In this document: positions 56,636-64,000 of the stretch, one piece after another
Position numbering within the stretch: position 1 is the stretch's first letter
Layout: every line of letters begins with the position of its first letter
Made by a program: the position numbers and the translations under genes
From: Batkoa obscura
Lineage: Eukaryota; Entomophthoromycota; Entomophthoromycetes; Entomophthorales; Batkoaceae
Length of the DNA stretch: 64,000 nucleotides
NCBI GenBank assembly: GCA_030770535.1
Contig: JASVEC010000020.1
Location: 558,001 to 622,000 of the forward strand
Reading direction: 5' to 3'
Notes under the pieces: model-generated
Seen by the model: the letters and a program-made list of their open reading frames with translations, nothing else
What the model was told of the DNA's origin: nothing
The model's database searches: none

Positions 56636-58022
56636 TTTAAAAATTTTAAAAATGAAAGATGAATTTATCTCTGCTCAGTTTATATACTGCTCAGATTGCT
56701 TCACTATTCTTTTACACTGATGATTGATCTTAATTCTATAAATAGCTTAATGGCCTTAATTTAATAGCAAAACAATAGTCAAGTTCTTATATGGTTATAA
56801 TTATCTCTTTGAATATTTTTCTAAGTGTACTTTAAAAAAGTCAATAACACTTGAGGGAAGTTAATAACAATAGATTTAATGTTTAACCAATTAGGATATA
56901 AAGCATTGTAGTAAAATCTAATAATAGTTATATTATTTATTTTCATAAATAATAAAATAGCACCAAATAATGGCCAAGGTTTGAAAGTTTTATAAAAGCT
57001 AAAGTTAGGTCATCGACTACTTGAACATACTTATAAAATATTTAAGTAGTATAACCAAAAAATAAACACATTTAATTACTCTCTCATTATAATTTATAAT
57101 TTATAAAAACAGTAGCAACCAATTAAAAATTAAAGTTTGTGTTGTTCAAATTCTGCTTAATTTAAAATTTGAGAATTAGTTAAAAGTACACTGCCTAATT
57201 GAAGAAATTTTAAGTTCAAATCTATAAGCTAGATTTGTAGTTTAGTATACTTTTACAACTGATAAATCATGGAAAAAACAGGTAGCTGTAGTATCAAATA
57301 AAAACTTAATAACAGTATTATTATGGGCAAAATAATCTGCTGTTGCAAGCAATAACTTATGAAAATGCTTTGGAATTAAAATTGAGTAGTTGATAGTTTA
57401 ATAGCTACTGATCCAATTTAAATGTAGACTGGGATTTTATTATTTGTAACTACAAGATACAGAAATAGAAAAAGCTAAACTAGTTACTTTTCAAAGACGT
57501 AATATAAATGCTCAATTTATGTTTAAAAACGTCTGTATCAACTAAATAATTCAAGTAATACTTGTTATTTAGCACTTGTTGACTATAGTTTTTTTATTTT
57601 TATCAATCTTTGCATTATATAATTATAACGTAATTTAAAGGACAGCCTAAATATCATTTTACAATAATTGTAAAAAACTATTTAATCAATATTGCTAGAA
57701 GGATTACAGAAAACTTGAAAAGTAAAACATGAAAACTATTTAGAAAGAGGGTAAATGTATAGATAGTTAAAAATTATATTACTTTTAAAAATTCACTTTA
57801 TTTTACGAAAAAATGTCCAATGAGATTATTAAGGGTGATCTGTTAATTTCATGTAAATCTAAAAGCTCTAATTAAAATCTATTGAATTTACAAATGAAAT
57901 GGGATTAACATTAATTTTATGTAAAGTAGCTTGAAAAATCGGCTATTAAAATACTTAGCCATTAATGCGATTATATAAAAAGGAATCAAAAGAGAAAAAT
58001 TAATATAAAGTATTATTCAAAA
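56636..58022. other. Intergenic with clade-1 lipase promoter at right end
   Basis: About 1.4 kb. GATTAACATTAATTTTA (57903-57919) and the ACTTAGCC/TATA block (57952-57980) precede the lipase. No gene recognised in the rest. Confidence 0.45.
57952..57980 (+). promoter_or_regulatory. Lipase clade-1 promoter block
   Basis: TACTTAGCCATTAA followed by TTATATAAAA, 43-71 bp before the ATG at 58023. Identical over ACTTAGCCATTAA to the block at 49181. Confidence 0.6.
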
Positions 58023-59012
58023 ATGCTGTTTAAAAACGTTATTTTATATTTAAGCTTCATAATACAAGTTACAGTACAGGTTGATTTCAATATAGATAAA
58101 GAAGTAAATAGTTTAGTTAAAAAATTCAATTTGCCCACATCACCTTTATTTAAGTTTTTGTTAAAAAAGAAATTTTTAAAGAGAAAGAAAGCAGCAACTA
58201 GTAAAACAATAACTAAACTAAGAACTAGTACTGTTGAGGAAGTAAAGGAGGGCGCAGTGTTTGCATCAGTAGGACCTTGCGACTTGAATTTATTAAAAGA
58301 GTGGAAATGCAAATCATGTTTACAAGCCCCTAATAACGTCTTTGTAGATTCTTTTTATAATCATGAAACTGAAGTCTTTGCCTTACTTGTAAAAGATGAA
58401 ATTGAAACCACCTTTAGGTTGATATTCCGTGCCACTACAACTGCAATAAATGAAGAGCATAATCAAAATACTATATTAATTCCATACGACTCAAATTCAC
58501 AAGCAGTTAAAGTTCATACTGGTTACAAAACAAGTATAGATTCTGTTTCACATAAAATAGTTTCTAAATTGAAAGATTTATATAAACAAGAGCAATACAA
58601 AGGTTATAAAATGAAAATTTATGGTCATTCTTTAGGTGGCGCATTAGCTAGTTTAGCAGTATTAAAAATCCAATCTGAGTTAGAGTTGAATGAAGGTAAA
58701 TTATATCTATTTACTTATGGACAACCTAGAGTAGGAAATTATGATTTTGTACGTTTTTTCAACAGTCACAAATTTCATAGTTCAAGAGTAGTAAACTACC
58801 ATGATGAAATAACCCATTTTCCTGCTTATGTTACGGAAGACTATATACATTTTAATAATGAGATCTTTATTGATAAAGATAATAGCGTAATTCAATGTAA
58901 TTCTTCCTACTTTGAAGATTATGAGTGTTCTCAAAAAGTTCCAATAGCCGATTTATCTAAGGAATCGCATGGAACTTATTTCATTGATCTTCGTCCTAGA
59001 AGTGTTTGTTAA
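58023..59012 (+). CDS. Secreted class-3 lipase, clade 1, altered oxyanion segment
   Basis: 329 residues, intronless. Signal peptide MLFKNVILYLSFIIQVTVQV, basic propeptide stretch (KKKFLKRKKAATSK), SVGPCDLNLL, WKCKSC, nucleophile YGHSLGGALASL, TYGQPRVGN, acid NYHDEITHFP, His in ESHGTYF. Unlike its paralogues the oxyanion segment reads IFRATTTAIN instead of IFRGSTTLTN: the usual Gly and the Ser/Thr after it are both replaced (GS to AT). The catalytic triad is kept, so it may have changed activity or substrate, or lost activity while still being folded. It ends tail-to-tail with a broken clade-2 lipase 137 bp away. Confidence 0.92.
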   Translation: MLFKNVILYLSFIIQVTVQVDFNIDKEVNSLVKKFNLPTSPLFKFLLKKKFLKRKKAATSKTITKLRTSTVEEVKEGAVFASVGPCDLNLLKEWKCKSCLQAPNNVFVDSFYNHETEVFALLVKDEIETTFRLIFRATTTAINEEHNQNTILIPYDSNSQAVKVHTGYKTSIDSVSHKIVSKLKDLYKQEQYKGYKMKIYGHSLGGALASLAVLKIQSELELNEGKLYLFTYGQPRVGNYDFVRFFNSHKFHSSRVVNYHDEITHFPAYVTEDYIHFNNEIFIDKDNSVIQCNSSYFEDYECSQKVPIADLSKESHGTYFIDLRPRSVC

Positions 59013-59149
59013 AATAAAGATACTTAGCATAAAAATAAAAATAAGTAGTTGTAATATTTTAAAAAAGTAAACAAGTTTAGTATCAAATTAATAAAATATC
59101 ACTAAGTTAAATCAAAAAATTATTAACGTTATTTATAATCATAATAAGC

Positions 59150-60081
59150 TCAGCATACATTAGATGTCTCGATTAAAACATTATAGTATGTTGTATGGAC
59201 ACTAGGGTATAGTTTACTATCAGGGACGCTTAGCGCACATTTAGAATCCTCTAATACAGATGAATCGCAATAATTTGCAGATGTTCCATTAGAAAAAAGT
59301 TCATTAGCATGATGCCCATAAAAAAGTACAGATGGTGGTGGTGTTCTAAGTACAAGGACATAATAGTTTGCAGACCTAGCAACTGTGATAGGTTGAAAAT
59401 CAAACCATTTAGCAAATTGTACATTTCCAGTACGTGATTGTCCATAAGTATATAATTCAAATTTATCCCATGGCAAGTTAAGTTTGTCCTTAATTTTTAA
59501 TAAAGCTAAAGGAGCTATGGCTCCACCTAATGAATGACCAACATCTTTAATTTTATAGTTAGAGTATTATTGATTCTTCAATAAATTTTTTAGCACATTC
59601 AAAAAAAGGCCATAAAGTGACTCCATATCGGTCAAAAACTCACTATGTACTAGGGCACCAGTGCTGTGTACACTATTAAAGGGTAATTTGATCAATTCAA
59701 AATCTGATACCCAATTTAGTATTTTTTGAGTACTAAGAAAAGACAAAATAATGGTCTAGTCACCGTTATTTATAGCTAAATAGCCTCTTGTCTGTAGTAA
59801 AGGATTACTGAGTGTCGTTACAAATTGCGTTCGTGGTACATTTTGACGTACTTTACAATTCAATTTTGTAAGCTAGTATCACTACATAAAATAGCTGAAG
59901 CATAATAGACATGTTTTATAGCATCTTTTATACTTGGTTTAAGAGTATTATCTGTTATTTGTTTGCTATACCATTTAGCTCCTATCGTTGTTATCGGCTT
60001 TGTTCTATTTTCTACTATTGAAACGATAGGAAAAATTATTTTATTGAGCATTAATAATAGCAAATAAACAAAGACATTCAT
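59150..60081 (-). pseudogene. Broken class-3 lipase, clade 2
   Basis: Homologous along its length to the lipase at 61431-62363. The N-terminus from 60081 (MNVFVYLLLLML signal) through TDNTLKPSIKD and SAILCSDTSLQN is open; then one frameshift near 59865, an in-frame TAG before TIILSF and a TAA at a Gln position before YSNYK. The last 108 codons from 59476 are open. The GHSLGGA box survives, but the acid position reads NYYVLVLRTPP where the intact paralogue has NYNDPVPRLPP, so the catalytic Asp is lost. Several independent defects show it is not expressed as a working enzyme. Confidence 0.85.
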
Positions 60082-61430
60082 AAGAATAAATGATTGAAGC
60101 TTTGATTGAATTGTCTATTGAGTTTATTTAAATTTAATATTCTATATTTTCTCTAAAAGCAGACCAAGTTTCTTAAATTTAATAACTATATGGGAGTGTT
60201 TTTTTTGATCTCACTACTCTTCCATTTTTTAAGCGCTATTTAAGCGGAAATTTTTTTAGTAAAATTCTTAAACACAAAAATACATCCTCATATCTATTCA
60301 ATGAGAAAATGCTCTCAAGAGATGAATAGTGAAGCATATTACTTGTAATGTACTTCAAATGGTCTAATCAACACTGATTGCCGCGAAAATGAAATGCTAA
60401 AATGTTATGTTTATAGACGTTTACTTTCAAATGTGTAACGTTTTTCCTAAGTTATATGAAAACGTTAATGGATATTCTCATTTCGTATTTTAAAAAATGA
60501 AAAATTCTTAGAACGAATTTAGCAAAAATAGAATATGAATATTCATTTACATTTAAATTAAGTTTGGGGAAAATATCACACATTTGAACATAATCAGATG
60601 TATCAAATTTTGTTAAATATAATCCGTTCTGATGCAAAAATAACATTCTTATTAATTTAACTAATGTTGACCAAGTTATTATTACAAAACTACAAAAAAT
60701 AAACGTTTAAGCAATTTTGATCAAAAATATAAACTTGATTTGTTTATTATTAATAGAACTTGTATTGTTTAATTATTTTTGAATATGGGTTTGTTTACAC
60801 TTAGGCTTGATTACTCTAGTTTTGGCCCTAAAAAATTTGTGAGTTGAGAAAAAATGTGAAAATAGTCCTTTTTTTATATGATAGTGAAAGTGTATGGCCT
60901 TGAGTGTTATATCAGCATAAGAAATGGTTGCTATATGTATAAAACAAATAGTCATTTTTTTGCTTTATTTTAAAATAAACACACTAGATTATTTGAGCAA
61001 AACTAAATTGAACTGATAATTATTATAAATTTAATATAGTTGCAGCTTTTCAGTGAAATTTTTAACCACTCCTTTAGGAGTAAAAAAAATCGCCAAATTT
61101 CGTCAAAGCTGTAGGTACCAAGGTTTAAAAAATCAATTAGATAAATAATTTGACTACTAATACTATCATTGATTATTTTGCAAAAGAATTAGAAGAGAGT
61201 AAAATTTTTAAACTCATCTATATATGTATTCAAAAATAGCTTGAGTGTATAAAAATTCATAAATTTTATAAACTTTCTGGTTATTTTTCTATCACTATAG
61301 TTATTATGTTTTCTATTATGGCAAATAAATTCATAGTTTTAACTTATAAGAAAAGAAATTATAGTTAAAATCAACATATTTTTATTGAATTAAAAGGGCT
61401 ATCAAGTAATAATTTATAATTGTGACAAAT
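60082..61430. other. Intergenic with MITE copy 8 and a possible LRR relic
   Basis: About 1.35 kb between two clade-2 lipase copies. Beyond the MITE, an open stretch on the minus strand (60452-60646) reads CDIFPKLNLNVNEY and YSIFAKF, which faintly resembles the F-box/LRR genes nearby (NDIFPKINQF, LYSIFNM). It may be a relic of that family. Nothing else recognised. Confidence 0.4.
60191..60290. mobile_element. MITE copy 8 (100 bp)
   Basis: Starts TGGGAGTGTTTTTTTTGATC after TA (60189-60190) and ends AAATACATCCTCA before TA (60291-60292). Same orientation as copies 3, 6 and 7. It sits about 110 bp upstream of the broken lipase start. Confidence 0.88.
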
Positions 61431-62363
61431 TTAGCATGCAGTAGATGCACTAAGAGAAACATTATAATAAGTTAAATGGGCATTTACATCTAATTCGGTA
61501 TCAGGAGTGCTTAGCGCACAATTAGGATCTTCTAATACTGAAGTCCTGCAATAGCTTGCAGATAATCCATTGATAAAGAGCTCATTAAGATGATGTGAGT
61601 AATTTAGTGTTGGTCGAGGAGGTAATCTAGGTACAGGATCATTATAGTTCACAGATCTAGCAACAGTGATTGGTAAAGCATCAAACCATTCAGCAAATTG
61701 TACATTTCCAGTACGTGGTTGTCCATAAGTATATAGTTCCAATTTATCCCATGACAAGTTAAGCTTATCTTTGATTTTTATTGCAGCTAAAGAAGCCATA
61801 GCCCCACCTAATGAATGGCCAACTACTCTAATTTTGTAATTTGTATATTGCTGATTTTGTATTAAAGTTTTTAATGCGCCCAAAAAAGAGCTAGAAACTG
61901 ACTCCATAGCATCCAAAAACCCACTATGTACTAGAGGCCCAATACTATTTATACTACTAAAAGGTACCTGCACCAATTCTACATCATTTAACCAATTTTG
62001 TAAATCTTCTGTACCACGAAAAGATAATATAATGGCTTGTTCATTATTGTTAATAGCTAAGTAGGCCTTTGTTCCTAACAAAGTATTGCTAAACGTAGTT
62101 ACTAATGAAGTTCCTTGTATATTTTGGCATGGTTTACAACTCCAACTTTGTAAGCTAGCATCAGTACATAAAACGGCTGCAGCATAATTAGTATACTTCA
62201 TAACATTACTTATACTTGGTTCAATCGTATTATCGGTGATTTGGTTAGTAAGTAGATTAGTAACTCCTGTTATTATCGGGTTTGTGATACTTTGTAATGA
62301 GATGGCAGTAGAATTGATTACACTGATTAAAACCAATGATAAATAATATGTGATAGGCTGCAT
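61431..62363 (-). CDS. Secreted class-3 lipase, clade 2
   Basis: 310 residues, intronless. Signal peptide MQPITYYLSLVLISVINSTA; TDNTIEPSISNVMKYTNYAAA; WSCKPC; oxyanion segment LSFRGTEDLQNWLNDV, which is the typical fungal lipase form; nucleophile VGHSLGGAMASL; YTYGQPRTGN; acid NYNDPVPRLPP; His in AHLTYYN. It is closer to classic Rhizomucor-type lipases than the 329-residue clade. The Cys set (WSCKPC, YCRTS...DPNC, final C) parallels that of clade 1. Neighbours are a broken copy (59150-60081) and the start of another (63751 onward), so this is a local clade-2 cluster. Confidence 0.94.
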   Translation of the reverse strand: MQPITYYLSLVLISVINSTAISLQSITNPIITGVTNLLTNQITDNTIEPSISNVMKYTNYAAAVLCTDASLQSWSCKPCQNIQGTSLVTTFSNTLLGTKAYLAINNNEQAIILSFRGTEDLQNWLNDVELVQVPFSSINSIGPLVHSGFLDAMESVSSSFLGALKTLIQNQQYTNYKIRVVGHSLGGAMASLAAIKIKDKLNLSWDKLELYTYGQPRTGNVQFAEWFDALPITVARSVNYNDPVPRLPPRPTLNYSHHLNELFINGLSASYCRTSVLEDPNCALSTPDTELDVNAHLTYYNVSLSASTAC

Positions 62364-63750
62364 GCGATTAAGTAACTAAATAGCTTTTTAATATATTTTT
62401 ATTTCATACGAAACTACTTTATATGTTTTTGAAATCTATATCAACTTTGGTTTTTTTGATTTAGATCTTTAATGGATAGTAAGTTTTAGGATTTAATAAA
62501 ATTTAATAACGCCCTAAATTATATTCAGGATTTCTTATTATAAACAAAGCACTTTATTTAGTTATTTAATATCAAAGCAATCAAAATCCAACCAACCAAT
62601 TTTTTAATTACATTAAGCTATGATATTTTTACACTCTAGAATTGTTGCTTTTTAACATTGAAATCAAAGTCTCCATTTACATATTAAGGGCTTTTAAATA
62701 AAACAAAATGATTATGCAATCTTTTATGTTTATTTAAAACTGTTTTTAGTTTAAAAAACTTAGATTTTATCAGCATAATCACATAAATTATGCTCTAAAC
62801 GTATTATCAATCTAACTTAATATAATTTAGAAGTTGAAGCTCTTTGCTGTGTAGATAGCAAGTTAGTCTAGTGTTTGATATGTATAATTTAACGATAAAG
62901 ATACATATACTTCAAGCATAATCGATAGTAGCAATAAGTTATAAAATAACTTTTAGGGCATCAAATTAATTGGCTAGAGTATAGTTCAAATGGTCAGGTA
63001 TTTAAGTTATTTATAAATTACTATAAAGGTTACATTACGAAAATAGATTTAGGATGACAACTCCTGATATAACAGATCATTTTATTGAAACACAAACCTC
63101 TAAATCCTTTTTTAAGATTTTAATTAGATTCTGGTAGCAAGTGTCGGATAATCTATTGAATGGGCTTTTAAAGCATTTTTTTCAGATGCTAGATCCCAAG
63201 ATATATCAATTTATATTGTATTAAACCAAACTTGTAATATAAACTAGAAGTGATTTTTTAAGCTCATAGCTTAAAAATTTAATATAAAAATTAACTATTA
63301 AAACAAAGTATGCTGTTCTAATTTTTAACGACATAATACATCCTCTTAAATGAAAATTCTGCAAGATTAGTCAAAGCAAGGAAGACTAAAAATACAGTAA
63401 CAAAATAAACAAAGAATTGAAAAGCGTTACTCTAGAATAAATCTCAGATATACATTTTTAGTTATTGTCTTTGTTTTTGCTTTAATATGAATTAGCTAGG
63501 TTATCTGCCTCGTTTTTTTAAATTACTTATCGGTACGGAAGGTTTAGTCTATTTGAATTTTTCTTATTTTAATATGTAATTTTTGTGGCTATATCACCCT
63601 TTGAGCCCCTTTAAAACCTTTGCTATATATCAAAGGTTTAAAATGGTAATAGTAAATATACGTCTATTTATAAAAGTTCTCATATAGCTAAAATTATATA
63701 TAAAGCGTTTTATGTGATAATTTTTTTAAAACTTTCATTCATTTGTTTTA
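62364..63750. other. Intergenic between two clade-2 lipases
   Basis: About 1.4 kb. A TATA-like TATATATAAA (about 63695-63704) lies about 50 bp before the last ATG. The clade-1 promoter block is absent. No gene recognised. Confidence 0.45.
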
Positions 63751-64000
63751 ATGAACTCTTTTACTTATGTGATAGGATTATTTTTAATTAGTACAATATA
63801 TTCTAATATCATATTAGAACAAAATGATTTGAATACTTTAACTCAACAAAACAACCCTCCTTGGTCACAGCAAATTAGCTCTCCTATTCTGATAAAAAAA
63901 AACATCACAAATCATATAGCAAAAAGAAGTGATAAATGGTATAATAAGCGAATCATAAACAACACGCTTAAACCAGATATAAGTGCCGTTATAAGATACG
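63751..64000 (+). CDS. Class-3 lipase, clade 2, N-terminus only (cut by right edge)
   Basis: Open from ATG 63751 to the edge, 83 codons. Signal-like MNSFTYVIGLFLISTIYSNI, an Asn/Gln-rich spacer, then DKWYNKRIINNTLKPDISAVIRY, which aligns with AKWYSKQITDNTLKPSIKDAIKH of the broken lipase and TDNTIEPSISNVMKY of the intact one. The catalytic part lies beyond the window. Transcribed away from the 61431 gene. Confidence 0.75.
   Translation, partial: MNSFTYVIGLFLISTIYSNIILEQNDLNTLTQQNNPPWSQQISSPILIKKNITNHIAKRSDKWYNKRIINNTLKPDISAVIRY

Noticed and set aside
60452-60955. Two minus-strand open stretches of 60-64 codons
   Set aside because: No signal peptide, domain or codon bias. Only a faint LRR resemblance in the first, noted under the intergenic entry; chance open frames are common in such AT-rich DNA.
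1-64000. CRISPR arrays, operons, bacterial insertion sequences, LTR elements
   Set aside because: No regularly spaced repeats, no ribosome-binding sites, no reverse transcriptase or integrase signatures were seen; the DNA is eukaryotic throughout.

Overview
The window is AT-rich nuclear DNA from a fungus. Most genes are split by short introns of about 45-60 bp with GTAAG-type donors and TAG/CAG acceptors. The gene set is fungal: Cdc11-type septin, sterol C-24 methyltransferase, isocitrate lyase, Pho88/Snd3, Pex22, and three complex I accessory subunits. Low G+C, many introns, and many secreted class-3 lipases beside a trypsin-like protease suggest an early-diverging lineage such as Entomophthoromycotina (Conidiobolus-like). 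That placement is inference.

Left arm (1-12.9 kb), conserved housekeeping genes: a membrane-type casein kinase I running off the left edge (-), an acetyl-CoA transporter (+), a DUF4112 protein (-), ERG6 (+), mitochondrial EF-G (-) and a complex I 17.8-kDa-like subunit (-). Accessory block 1 (13-22.2 kb): four tandem paralogues, all on the minus strand, of an unrecognised family built from about 75-residue six-cysteine modules with a Ser-rich, GPI-like tail. Only one is fully open. The block also holds a decayed transposon copy and a class-3 lipase. Central housekeeping block (23-48.6 kb): Dna2 nuclease-helicase with an Asn-rich N-terminus and a small gene or extension upstream, a small single-span Cys-rich protein, NDUFA8, Pho88/Snd3, an Asn/Tyr-rich protein, isocitrate lyase, NAP1, a mitochondrial dehydrogenase kinase, a MIR-domain protein, NDUFB9, a secreted trypsin, Pex22 and a Cdc11-like septin. 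Accessory block 2 (49-64 kb): class-3 lipases of two clades (three intact, one broken, one cut by the right edge), tRNA-Ala(UGC), two broken F-box/LRR paralogues and a 2.46-kb DNA transposon with an open 567-residue transposase.

A family of about 90-101 bp elements (TA target duplication, TGGGGATG.../...CATCCCCA ends) is scattered over the window in at least eight near-complete copies. Its ends match those of the 2.46-kb transposon, so they are probably its non-autonomous derivatives. One copy lies inside an F-box/LRR gene, where the TA duplication can be read directly. Three lipase paralogues share a TATA-proximal promoter block.

The likeliest undescribed items are the six-cysteine module family, the transposon/MITE system with an unassigned transposase type (HGK...DG signature), and the lipase-specific promoter block.
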